From a bacterium (GTDB lineage: Bacteria; JAJRZV01), in assembly GCA_024275095.1 (NCBI GenBank), contig JAJRZV010000043.1:1-13597 (forward strand): DNA of 13,597 nucleotides. The letters are read 5' to 3'. Shown in pieces: positions 1-7,190 of this stretch. The notes under the pieces were generated by a model. It searched no databases. It had not been told where the DNA came from and was given only the letters and a program-made list of their open reading frames with translations. Position 1 is the stretch's first letter. Each line of letters opens with the position of its first letter. A program made the translations under genes and the position numbers.

Positions 1-90
1 CGTAAATATATCAATACTGTTTCAATATGTCACTGTGGTTGGAGTGTGGCTCTCAACATCTCTATAACATCAAGGTTTTTAATTTATTAC

Positions 91-118
91 TTGACTATTA
101 AATCTTTCATAATATAGT
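91..118 (+). promoter_or_regulatory. Candidate sigma-70-type promoter for the XRE-cupin gene
   Basis: TTGACT (91-96) and TATAGT (113-118) are separated by 16 bases and match the -35 and -10 consensus at 5 of 6 positions each. The start codon lies only 9 bases after the -10 box and has no purine-rich Shine-Dalgarno before it, so the transcript is predicted to begin at or within a few bases of the ATG. The -10 box overlaps an AGTG-T-CACT palindrome (116-124) that could be an operator. This is inferred from sequence alone. Confidence 0.5.
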
Positions 119-127
119 GTCACTTTC

Positions 128-745
128 ATGGGGAAGCCTAAGAAGGCAACCAAGAAAAAAGTGAGCGTGAAGGAAGTGGAAGCCATTGTCAGCGAACTGC
201 GTATTGGTGAAGTCATCAAGCGCCTGCGCAGAGCCAATCGGTGGTCACGAAGAGAACTGGCCCGGGCTGCAGGCATTTCTCCTGCCGCGGTGTACAAGAT
301 CGAAAACGACCAGATGGTGCCTACAGTGGCCACAATTGTGAAAATTGCCCGTGCACTTAGAAAAAATATCCAGGATATCCTTTCTATTGATGCACACGAG
401 GAATTTACTGTTGTAAAAAGCGGGGAGCGTCTTCGATTTAATACCCCGGAATTTCCCATGACTGTGGAACGGATTTCCGGTGAACTGGCAGGACGCCGAC
501 TGGAAGCGGGGATTATCGTGTTGAAGAAGGGATCTCCTGTGGCCAAGAAACCCATGATCCACGAAGGAGAAGAAATACATTTCATACTCAAGGGGAAGGT
601 CTCGTACACCATAGGTGGTCAGACAGTTGAACTTTCCAGAGGGGATAGCATTCACTTTTTCGCCCGCAACCCTCACACCTGGAAAAACGTGGGAGAGGGC
701 GAGGCTGAGGTTCTCGTTGTGATTACACCTTCCCCCTTCGTGTAA
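128..745 (+). CDS. XRE-family transcriptional regulator with C-terminal cupin sensor domain
   Basis: A 205-residue protein. A lysine-rich N-terminus (about residues 1-15) precedes an XRE/Cro-type helix-turn-helix at about 26-86; the recognition segment is SRRELARAAGISPAAVYKIE (40-59). A linker leads to a cupin_2 barrel at about 128-200. Its motif 1 keeps H145 and E149 and a glycine at 156; motif 2 is the G172-P182-H183-N187 block. The barrel may bind metal or a small ligand. This HTH-cupin architecture is a common one-component regulator whose ligands vary widely (amino acids, polyamines, sulfur compounds), so the effector cannot be assigned. The start is the first ATG and has no SD; a promoter -10 box lies 9 bases upstream, suggesting a leaderless mRNA. 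The kinase-like gene follows after 20 bases, so it may regulate itself and the envelope genes behind it. That target is inference. Confidence 0.9.
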   Translation: MGKPKKATKKKVSVKEVEAIVSELRIGEVIKRLRRANRWSRRELARAAGISPAAVYKIENDQMVPTVATIVKIARALRKNIQDILSIDAHEEFTVVKSGERLRFNTPEFPMTVERISGELAGRRLEAGIIVLKKGSPVAKKPMIHEGEEIHFILKGKVSYTIGGQTVELSRGDSIHFFARNPHTWKNVGEGEAEVLVVITPSPFV

Positions 746-750
746 AAAGC

Positions 751-759
751 TGATATAAA
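751..759 (+). promoter_or_regulatory. Extended -10-like box (TGnTATAAA) just before the kinase-like gene
   Basis: TG at 751-752, one base, then TATAAA at 754-759, only 6 bases before the ATG at 766. There is no SD. The position would place transcription initiation at or next to the start codon, giving a leaderless message from an internal promoter behind the XRE-cupin gene. No convincing -35 is seen; extended -10 promoters often lack one. Confidence 0.4.
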
Positions 760-765
760 AGCTTC

Positions 766-1485
766 ATGTCTTCTGAGTGGCGGATTGTTTATGCTGCCGA
801 GGGGGTTGCTGTATTCGAGGCCTATAACATTGTACAGAAAGCACCGTCTCATCTAAGGGAATGGAAGCATGATTTTTCGTTTGCCACGTGCATGGTCACC
901 AGGCACCGCTCTTCATCCTGGCTTTCGCGCGTGATTACCACCCTGAAAAGAGGGAAGGGCCGCTTTGTTGCACGCACTTACAGGAAACTTTGCGATAACG
1001 GTATACCGGTACCTTCTCTTTTTTTTGTAATTGAACAATGGCGGGGAGGCTTTTATAAAGGCGCCTGTATGGGCTGGCATTTTATTTTTTCTTATATCAA
1101 TTTGCGGGACTGTCTCGGAATAAAAGAGTGGTGGAAACATTATATTCCTTCTGCTGCCGGGTTGCTGAAAAAGATCCATGACAGAGGCTTTTTCCACGGT
1201 GATTTTAACACGGCGAACATCCTCTTTGACGAAAGAGGTCGGGTATATGTAATCGATATTTTGAGGACAAGGCGACTTACGTTTCCTTCTCTTATGTGGC
1301 GTGTCATTGATATGCTGAGCCTGGAGCTCACGCACGAACAATATCGTTTGTTTCTTTTTCATTACGGGTGGAGATCCCGTTTGGCTGCTACAGGAGTTTA
1401 TATTCTTTCTCTCGTGCGACGCGCGTATAAAATTTCACTGCGGTCCTTCAAGTGGGCGCTGGAAAGGTACATTTTTACCTGGTAG
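766..1485 (+). CDS. Lipopolysaccharide core kinase-like protein (WaaP/Kdo kinase family)
   Basis: A 239-residue protein with a small eukaryotic-like kinase fold of the LPS-kinase type. The catalytic loop is HGDFNTAN at 144-151, with D146 as predicted catalytic base and N151 as metal ligand. It is followed by YVID (161-164), where D164 takes the place of the DFG aspartate and runs into basic ILRTRR, as in WaaP/KdkA-like proteins. The N-lobe (about 5-75) is divergent; K62, K64 or the R70-K74 stretch may include the ATP-binding lysine. WaaP and KdkA phosphorylate heptose or Kdo of the LPS inner core at the cytoplasmic face of the inner membrane. The exact acceptor cannot be told here. The protein is rich in aromatic and basic residues and has no clear membrane segment. 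An MltD-like gene follows 12 bases later, fitting an envelope role. A general small-molecule or antibiotic phosphotransferase is a less likely alternative. Confidence 0.72.
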   Translation: MSSEWRIVYAAEGVAVFEAYNIVQKAPSHLREWKHDFSFATCMVTRHRSSSWLSRVITTLKRGKGRFVARTYRKLCDNGIPVPSLFFVIEQWRGGFYKGACMGWHFIFSYINLRDCLGIKEWWKHYIPSAAGLLKKIHDRGFFHGDFNTANILFDERGRVYVIDILRTRRLTFPSLMWRVIDMLSLELTHEQYRLFLFHYGWRSRLAATGVYILSLVRRAYKISLRSFKWALERYIFTW

Positions 1486-1488
1486 AAT
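1480..1488 (+). promoter_or_regulatory. Extended -10-like box (TGnTAGAAT) overlapping the kinase-like gene's stop codon
   Basis: TG at 1480-1481, one base, then TAGAAT at 1483-1488. The first three bases of the hexamer are the TAG stop of the preceding gene. It lies 9 bases before the GTG start of the MltD-like gene, which has no SD. It would give a nearly leaderless transcript. Inference from sequence match only. Confidence 0.35.
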
Positions 1489-1497
1489 GTCTATACA

Positions 1498-2907
1498 GTG
1501 CGGTCTTTTCTAATTCTCATAGCGACAGGCCTTTTTGGAACATGGTGGATCACTTCTTGTGCCCATGTTCTGCCTTCTTCGGGACCTGAGAAAAGGAAAG
1601 AAACCTCTGTTGAAGCATACGGGGAATCACAAACATACACAGAAGAGCTGACCGGCGATATTATTGGAATACTTGAGAGTGTTGAGCTCGCAGAAGAGGC
1701 TGAAAAGTCCGTTCCTTTGGAGGAGCAGTTTGATATTCCTGTTGCTCTTAATGAGAAAGTTCAGTTTTTCATTAATTATTTCACCGGGAAAGGACGCTCA
1801 ATTTTTTCGCGCTGGCTCCAGCGCTCCACCCAGTATATGGATTTGATGAAGTCCATTCTCCGCGAAAATGGGCTTCCGGAAGATCTCGTTTACATGGCTC
1901 TTATCGAAAGCGGGTTTAATCCTCATGCGTATTCTCGTGCACGGGCTGCAGGACCCTGGCAGTTTATGAAGGCCACTGCGCGACGCTATGGTTTGAGAGT
2001 GGATTTCTGGGTGGATGAGAGGCGTGATCCCATTAAATCCACCATTGCAGCTGCAAAGTACCTGAAGGACCTTTACGAAACGTTTGGCCACTGGTTTTTG
2101 GCAGCGGCTGGATACAATGCCGGTGAACGAAGGGTTCTGAGGGCGATGAGGGTGACGGGCAACCGGGATTTCTGGTATCTGGCCCGGACACGCTATTTAA
2201 AACGCGAGACCCGTGAGTATGTTCCCAAGCTCATTGCTGCAGCACTCATCGCAAAAAATCCGGAAAAGTATGGATTTAAGATAGACCCTCTTCCTCCGTT
2301 TGAATTTGATGTGGTGAATGTCGAAGGTGTTGTTGACCTCGCTGTTGTGAGTCGCGTTTGTGGGATCAGATTTAAACAAATTCGCAGGTTGAATCCCGCG
2401 TTGAGGAGATGGTTCACCCCGCCCGACGTGAAGGTTTATCCCCTGCGAGTGCCCAAGGGAAAGGGAGAGAGCTGTCAGCGTGCGCTCAAGCGTGTGCCCA
2501 GGAAAAAGTGGGTTCAGTTCAAAAAGCACAGGCTTCGCCGGGGTGATACGTTGTGGGAGCTGGCGCTTAAATACAGGACATCTGTCCGCGAAATTATGCG
2601 CCTCAATGGTTTGAGAAATCCGAGGCGAATTCGCCCGGGTATGACTATTGTTTTACCTGTAAGAAAGGATGCCAGACCACGTCGTATATACCTGGGAAGA
2701 GGACGTAAGTTGTATGTGACAACCAAAGCGCCCGGACGCAAGGCCGTATTTTACAAAGTAAGACCCGGAGACACACTGTGGGATATTTCCAATCGTTTTG
2801 GAGTGAGCATCAGGGATCTCAAGCGCTGGAATCGCATTCCCCGTCGCAACCTGCTCAGGCCCAACGATACGCTCGTCATTTTTTTAAGAACGGACAGGGA
2901 AGGATAA
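1498..2907 (+). CDS. mltD: MltD-like membrane-bound lytic murein transglycosylase with LysM repeats
   Basis: A 469-residue predicted lipoprotein. The signal sequence spans 1-20 and ends in the lipobox ITSC, with C21 as lipidation site. The SLT (goose-lysozyme-like) domain lies at about 105-240, with catalytic E137 in ALIESGFNP, the GPWQFM motif at 152-157 and AGYNAGE at 204-210. A degenerate LysM-like segment (about 270-320) is followed by two clear LysM repeats at about 345-387 and 419-463, each with RxGDTLW or RPGDTLW and a late hydrophobic strand. The order matches E. coli MltD, which cleaves the MurNAc-GlcNAc bond to give 1,6-anhydro-MurNAc products; LysM repeats bind the glycan. The C-terminal half is strongly basic. 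GTG is the only start after the in-frame TAG of the previous gene and gives a perfect lipoprotein signal. A purC gene follows after 35 bases. Confidence 0.92.
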   Translation: MRSFLILIATGLFGTWWITSCAHVLPSSGPEKRKETSVEAYGESQTYTEELTGDIIGILESVELAEEAEKSVPLEEQFDIPVALNEKVQFFINYFTGKGRSIFSRWLQRSTQYMDLMKSILRENGLPEDLVYMALIESGFNPHAYSRARAAGPWQFMKATARRYGLRVDFWVDERRDPIKSTIAAAKYLKDLYETFGHWFLAAAGYNAGERRVLRAMRVTGNRDFWYLARTRYLKRETREYVPKLIAAALIAKNPEKYGFKIDPLPPFEFDVVNVEGVVDLAVVSRVCGIRFKQIRRLNPALRRWFTPPDVKVYPLRVPKGKGESCQRALKRVPRKKWVQFKKHRLRRGDTLWELALKYRTSVREIMRLNGLRNPRRIRPGMTIVLPVRKDARPRRIYLGRGRKLYVTTKAPGRKAVFYKVRPGDTLWDISNRFGVSIRDLKRWNRIPRRNLLRPNDTLVIFLRTDREG

Positions 2908-2919
2908 TTCAATTATAAA
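2891..2919 (+). promoter_or_regulatory. Candidate promoter for purC
   Basis: CGGACA (2891-2896) and TATAAA (2914-2919) are separated by 17 bases; they match 4 and 5 positions of the -35 and -10 consensus. Initiation near 2926 would leave a leader of about 17 bases containing the strong SD. This would let purC be transcribed independently of the envelope genes. Weak evidence. Confidence 0.3.
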
Positions 2920-2930
2920 AAACAATTTTT

Positions 2931-2938
2931 AAGGAGGG
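2931..2938 (+). promoter_or_regulatory. Strong ribosome binding site of purC
   Basis: AAGGAGGG lies 4-5 bases before the ATG at 2943 and fixes that start. It contrasts with the three upstream genes, which have no SD. Confidence 0.8.
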
Positions 2939-2942
2939 ATTT

Positions 2943-3986
2943 ATGGCAGGACCATCTCCCAGTGTTAAAGATCTTCTTGTTTTGGAGAGCCCGGAGGCGG
3001 AAAGACCCGGGCGCGGGGTTTTTCGTTTTTCCGACCGCTACTCAGTGTTTGACTGGGGTGAAATGCCCGATCACATAGAGGATAAAGGCCGGAGTCTGTG
3101 TGTTGTAGGAGCATATTTCTTTGAAAAAATGAAGGAAGCGGGCATTCGTACCCATTATAATGGTGTTCGGGTGGGAGGAAAATGTGTCAACTTGAATTCA
3201 GCGACTTCTCCTCCGGAAGAGATGGAGGTTACGCTGGTGCGTGTCATTCCTCCGCAATTGAAGAACGGCCGTTACGACTATTCAGCATATAAGGATGTTC
3301 ACCGCAATTACCTTATTCCTCTGGAGGTGATTTACAGAAATGCCTTGCCACATGGTTCAAGCGTGTTTCGGCGCCTGGAAAAAGGCGTTTTAAAGCCCGA
3401 AGATCTTGGAATTGATCATTTCCCTGAGCCAGGTGAACGCCTTCCTCAGCCCTATTTTGATCTTTCGACAAAGCTGGAAAGCACCGATCGTTACATTACC
3501 TGGAAAGAAGCCGCGGAAATTGCTGGGATTACTGATGAAGCACTTGAAGAGATAAAACAGGTGCTATTTTCCGTGAACAATTTGATTACAGAGGAAGTGG
3601 AGAAGCTGGGACTGATCAATGAAGACGGAAAAATAGAGCTGGCATATGATGGCGAAGGTCGTCTTATGGTTGTGGATGTGGTGGGAACCATGGACGAGTG
3701 TCGTTTTTCATACAGGGGTTTTGCTGTATCAAAGGAAATTCTGCGGATTTACTATCGTAAAACTCCGTGGTACCAGAAGGTGGAAGAGGCGAAAAAGAAG
3801 GACCCTGTCAACTGGAAGAATTTTGTTGATGAAGAGCCGCCTCATCTCCCCCCGGAAGTTAAAAAGGCAATAGAAGATACCTACCGGGCCTTTGCCAATG
3901 ACTTGACGGGTCGTTCCTGGTTTGAGAATGTACCTTCCTTCGCTGAAGCGGTGGAACACCTCCGGCAGGTAATGAAAGAGGCCTGA
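2943..3986 (+). CDS. purC: Phosphoribosylaminoimidazole-succinocarboxamide (SAICAR) synthase, long archaeal-like form
   Basis: A 347-residue member of the SAICAR synthetase family, which joins CAIR and aspartate using ATP in purine synthesis. The protein is about 100 residues longer than E. coli PurC (237). The N-terminal strand reads FRFSDRYSVFDWGEMPD (27-43), followed by KGRSLCVVGAYFFE (48-61) in place of the bacterial form. The VEVVVRN-like strand is LEVIYRNALPHGSS (127-140), and DVVGTMDECRF (245-255) replaces the usual DEISPD-(T/G)-CR-(L/F)W segment. YSVFDWGxMPD and the length recall the haloarchaeal PurC type, from family knowledge rather than a search. The fold and CAIR/ATP regions are recognisable, but the substituted DEISPD-like segment means activity should not be taken for granted. 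No other pur gene is nearby. It is convergent with glmS, 7 bases away. The strong SD supports the start. Confidence 0.82.
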   Translation: MAGPSPSVKDLLVLESPEAERPGRGVFRFSDRYSVFDWGEMPDHIEDKGRSLCVVGAYFFEKMKEAGIRTHYNGVRVGGKCVNLNSATSPPEEMEVTLVRVIPPQLKNGRYDYSAYKDVHRNYLIPLEVIYRNALPHGSSVFRRLEKGVLKPEDLGIDHFPEPGERLPQPYFDLSTKLESTDRYITWKEAAEIAGITDEALEEIKQVLFSVNNLITEEVEKLGLINEDGKIELAYDGEGRLMVVDVVGTMDECRFSYRGFAVSKEILRIYYRKTPWYQKVEEAKKKDPVNWKNFVDEEPPHLPPEVKKAIEDTYRAFANDLTGRSWFENVPSFAEAVEHLRQVMKEA

Positions 3987-4000
3987 AAAGGCTTTATTCT
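3978..4000. terminator. Possible bidirectional terminator between convergent purC and glmS
   Basis: GCCT (3981-3984) pairs with AGGC (3989-3992) around a GAAA tetraloop. Three further A-U/G-U pairs (3978-3980 with 3993-3995) extend the stem, and TTTATTCT follows on the plus strand. On the minus strand the stem is preceded by A-rich and followed by CTCTTTCATT. The stem is short and wobble-containing, so this is tentative. It overlaps the purC stop codon and reaches into the glmS stop codon. Confidence 0.35.
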
Positions 4001-5814
4001 ACAGTTACGCTTTTTGCCAGATTGCGGGGCTGGTCCACGTCGGTGCCTCTCAACACAGCAACGTGATAAGCGAAGAGCTGAAGAAGAGGTGAAAGCGCGA
4101 AGGGCGAGATGAGAGCCTCTTCAAGATGCACGGTAATAATGTCATCTGCAAGTGCAGCCAGTTTTTCACTGGTAAAGGTTGAAAAGGCGATGATTTTACC
4201 TTCTCGTGCCTTAATTTCTTCCATGTTACTCATGGTTTTGACGGCAGTGTGGTCGTTATGTAAAAAGAACACTGAGGGCATGTTTTCATCGACCAGGGCT
4301 AAGGGACCGTGCTTCATTTCTCCGGCTGCGTAGGCTTCTGCGTGAATATAGGAGATTTCCTTAAGTTTTAATGCTCCTTCCATTGCTACCGGCCAGGAAA
4401 GTCCCCTTCCCAGGAATAAAAAGTTCTGGTATCTGAAGTATCGTCGCGCGACCTCTTCTATGTGGCTTTCCTCCTCAAGTGCTCTGTGAACAGTACGGGG
4501 TATTTCCAGCACGTGCTGGGTGATGTCCTTGAGGGCGGGTTTGTCCAAACGTCCCTTATGCCAGCCCAGTGCCAGTGCTAATAGAAGCAACGCTGCCACC
4601 TGTGCTGTGAAGGTTTTGGTAGAAGCCACTCCTATTTCAGGTCCTGCCCAGGTGAAAAGCGTGTGTTGCGCCTCCCGGGTGATGGTGCTCCCCACCACGT
4701 TGGTTATAGCAAGCACCGTGGCACCCCGCCTGCGAGCCTCCCTTACGCTTTCCAGGGTATCGGCTGTCTCTCCTGATTGGGACACGGCCACCACAAGCGT
4801 GTTTTCATCTATGGGGGTGGTGCCGTAGCGAAACTCGGACGCGAGTTCCACCCACGAAGGAATACCGGCAAGCCCTTCCATGTACACACGTCCCAGCAGG
4901 CATGCATGCCACGATGTTCCACATGCTACAAACACGATGCGGTTTGAGCGTGCAAGTTCCCGAGCCGGGAGGTCGTCGAGGGTAATGTAAGGTTCGTGTT
5001 GAAGAATTCGGGGTCGTATGGTGTTGGAAAGGGCTTCCGGCTGCTCATGAATTTCCTTGAGCATGAAGTGCTTATAACCGCCTTTTTCCGCCATGGCCGG
5101 TGTCCAGTCGAGATGGCGCTGTTCGCGGTGGACCATCATCCCCTCGCTGTCGAAGATTTCCACATTGTTGTTTTTCACAACAGCGACGTCACCATCTTCC
5201 AGAAAGGTCACATTGCGTGTGAAGGGAAGCAGTGCGGTGACATCCGAGGCGAGGAAATGTTCTTTTTCTCCGTGACCCACGACGAGCGGAGCACCCCTGC
5301 GTGCACCTATTAATATATTGCGGTCTTCAAACAAAGCAACAATGGCGTACGAGCCCTCTACGTTTTTAAGAGCTTTTGTTACAGCTTCACAGGGGTCGCC
5401 GCAACGGGCATATTCTCGGGCTACCAGATGCGATATGACTTCTGTGTCTGTTTCGGAAATGCACCTGATGCCTTCTCTCTCCAGTTCTTCCCTCAGTTCA
5501 CGGTAATTTTCTACAATTCCGTTGTGTACGATGGCCACAGCCCCCGAAACGTGAGGATGGGCGTTGATATCTGAAGGCTTACCGTGGGTGGCCCAGCGGG
5601 TGTGACCAATGCCGATAGAGCCGTTTACACTCTCCTGCTGAACAAGTGTTTCCAAATGAGAGATTTTTCCCCGGGTTTTGATGACTTTGACTTTCCCGTT
5701 TTCCCGTACTGCGATACCCGCAGAATCGTAACCTCTGTACTCAAGCCTCCGCAACCCTTCGATGAGAACTTCAGCTGCTTTTCTTTCACCCACGTATCCT
5801 ACGATTCCACACAT
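3994..5814 (-). CDS. glmS: Glutamine-fructose-6-phosphate aminotransferase (isomerising)
   Basis: A 606-residue protein, close to the usual 609, that converts fructose 6-phosphate and glutamine to glucosamine 6-phosphate, the first step of UDP-GlcNAc synthesis in the cytoplasm. The glutaminase domain is N-terminal: MCGIVGYVGE with nucleophile C2, HTRWATHG (71-78), HNG (97-99) and ETDTE around D123. Two SIS domains follow, with CGTSWHA, SQSGETADT and STKTFTAQ in the first and HAEAYAAGEMKHGPLAL in the second. The C-terminus PRNLAKSVTVE keeps the family lysine (K601) that contacts the sugar. All key residues appear present. The start overlaps the glmU stop as TGATG, and AGGGG lies 5 bases upstream, so the two are translationally coupled. 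No glmS ribozyme can sit upstream because the junction is coding sequence. It is last in a four-gene minus-strand operon. Confidence 0.97.
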   Translation of the reverse strand: MCGIVGYVGERKAAEVLIEGLRRLEYRGYDSAGIAVRENGKVKVIKTRGKISHLETLVQQESVNGSIGIGHTRWATHGKPSDINAHPHVSGAVAIVHNGIVENYRELREELEREGIRCISETDTEVISHLVAREYARCGDPCEAVTKALKNVEGSYAIVALFEDRNILIGARRGAPLVVGHGEKEHFLASDVTALLPFTRNVTFLEDGDVAVVKNNNVEIFDSEGMMVHREQRHLDWTPAMAEKGGYKHFMLKEIHEQPEALSNTIRPRILQHEPYITLDDLPARELARSNRIVFVACGTSWHACLLGRVYMEGLAGIPSWVELASEFRYGTTPIDENTLVVAVSQSGETADTLESVREARRRGATVLAITNVVGSTITREAQHTLFTWAGPEIGVASTKTFTAQVAALLLLALALGWHKGRLDKPALKDITQHVLEIPRTVHRALEEESHIEEVARRYFRYQNFLFLGRGLSWPVAMEGALKLKEISYIHAEAYAAGEMKHGPLALVDENMPSVFFLHNDHTAVKTMSNMEEIKAREGKIIAFSTFTSEKLAALADDIITVHLEEALISPFALSPLLQLFAYHVAVLRGTDVDQPRNLAKSVTVE

Positions 5815-7190
5815 CAGGACCCCTTTTTTCGTTTTTTTCGCGCATATCCTTCAATGTTCTTTTGAGGAGCTCGTGAAATGCCAAGGGCCCCGGGAGGTAC
5901 GTCTTTTGTAATGGTGGACCCTGCACCAATGTAAGCACCCTGACCTATTTTCACAGGAGCGACAAGTTGACAGTCACTGCCGATAAACGCTCCGTCACCG
6001 ATAAAAGTGGGATGTTTTTTTACCCCATCGTAATTACACGTAATCACTCCCGCACCCACGTTTACACCTTTTCCCACGGTTGCATCACCGAGATAGGTGA
6101 GATGATTCGCCTTGGAACCTTGGCCGAAAGTGGTGTTTTTCATTTCCACGAAATTGCCCACCCGGGCCCCCGAATCCACGCGCGTTCCCGGCCTCAGGCG
6201 TGCGTACGGTCCGATAAGACACTCCCGGCCGATCCGAACCCCTTCCAGATGGGTAAAGGCGAGGATTTGAGTAAAGGCACCTATAGAAGAGTTTTCCACA
6301 TATACATGTGGGCCGATAATTGCACCTGCCGAAATTTTTGATTTGCCAAGGATAAACGTGTACGGAAAGATTTCCACACCTTTTTCCACACGCGCATCCG
6401 GGGAAATCCAGGTGCTTTCAGGATGGTGAATGATGACTCCTCGGTTCATGAGTTGTTCGTTAATTTCACGTTGCAAGGTGGTGAGGCAGAAATGAAAGTC
6501 AGCAGGAGTGTTGACGCCTGAGAAAGGGATCATGGATGAAAATTTGATCACTTCTACTTTTAATCCCTGGGAAGCCATTATGCCTGGCACATCGGTAAGG
6601 TAGTACTCACTTGTGCTTGAAAGTTTGAGTTTTTCGAGAAAGGGCCACACCTCAGGGGCTTGAAATGCATAAACTCCGGTATTGACCTCTTTAATGTTTT
6701 GTTCCTTAGGACTGAGGTGCCGAGCTTCTTTGATTTCTACAAAAGAATCATCCGCATCTCTTATGATACGTCCGTAGTGTCCGGGACTGTCCAGATGAGC
6801 AGATGCTACTGCACACAAAGCCGATGTGCGAACCAATCGTCGGAGGAGAGAGCCTTTGAGAAGAGGTGTATCACCCATGAGTACCAGTACAGTACCCTGG
6901 AATCCTTTGAGTGCATCGCGGGCTGTGAGAAATGCGTGACCTGTTCCCAGCCTTTTTTCCTGAACCACTACGTGGGCGTTATATTCCCGGGTGATTGATG
7001 TTACTTTTTCCTTGTCCTTTCCCACGACAACCACTACTTTTTGGGGTTTAAGAGAAACGGCAGCATTGAGCACGTATGAAAGAAGTGGCTTTCCCAGAAG
7101 TTGCAGCAGTGCTTTGGAACGCACTCCACCCATGCGGGTGCTTTCTCCTGCTGCGAGAATTACGACAGCCAGTTGCTTTTTCTCTTTCAT
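5814..7190 (-). CDS. glmU: Bifunctional UDP-GlcNAc pyrophosphorylase / glucosamine-1-phosphate N-acetyltransferase
   Basis: A 458-residue protein (E. coli 456). The N-terminal nucleotidyltransferase domain has LAAGESTRMGG (12-22) and K26, QEKRLGTGHA (77-86), metal ligand D107 in MGDTP, and GVNTPAD (225-231). The C-terminal left-handed beta-helix (about 255-450) has RLRPGT (331-336), EMKNTTFG and catalytic H363 in KANHLTYLGDA, plus the CNYDGVKKHPTFIGD loop. It acetylates GlcN-1-P with acetyl-CoA, then transfers UMP from UTP to give UDP-GlcNAc. The usual PK of the first motif is SK here (S25-K26); the lysine is kept. Its start overlaps the preceding gene's stop as ATGA and it has no SD of its own, so translation is probably coupled. 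The C-terminal tail is very basic (ARKKRKKGS). Joined to glmS as a complete GlmM-dependent UDP-GlcNAc module, although glmM is not in the window. Confidence 0.96.
   Translation of the reverse strand: MKEKKQLAVVILAAGESTRMGGVRSKALLQLLGKPLLSYVLNAAVSLKPQKVVVVVGKDKEKVTSITREYNAHVVVQEKRLGTGHAFLTARDALKGFQGTVLVLMGDTPLLKGSLLRRLVRTSALCAVASAHLDSPGHYGRIIRDADDSFVEIKEARHLSPKEQNIKEVNTGVYAFQAPEVWPFLEKLKLSSTSEYYLTDVPGIMASQGLKVEVIKFSSMIPFSGVNTPADFHFCLTTLQREINEQLMNRGVIIHHPESTWISPDARVEKGVEIFPYTFILGKSKISAGAIIGPHVYVENSSIGAFTQILAFTHLEGVRIGRECLIGPYARLRPGTRVDSGARVGNFVEMKNTTFGQGSKANHLTYLGDATVGKGVNVGAGVITCNYDGVKKHPTFIGDGAFIGSDCQLVAPVKIGQGAYIGAGSTITKDVPPGALGISRAPQKNIEGYARKKRKKGS

Noticed and set aside
1-127. RNA gene or remnant of another gene at the left edge
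   Set aside because: The stretch is AT-rich, has no tRNA-like or riboswitch-like structure that I can see and no open frame with motifs; only the promoter and GTCACT repeats stand out.
1019-1026. T8 run in the kinase-like gene as a phase-variation switch
   Set aside because: Similar T6-T7 runs occur in the mltD, glmU and RND genes, and the frame is intact. Eight Ts is short for a contingency locus.
5812-5830. glmS ribozyme upstream of glmS
   Set aside because: The glmS start overlaps glmU coding sequence; there is no untranslated leader to hold the ribozyme, and its core was not seen.
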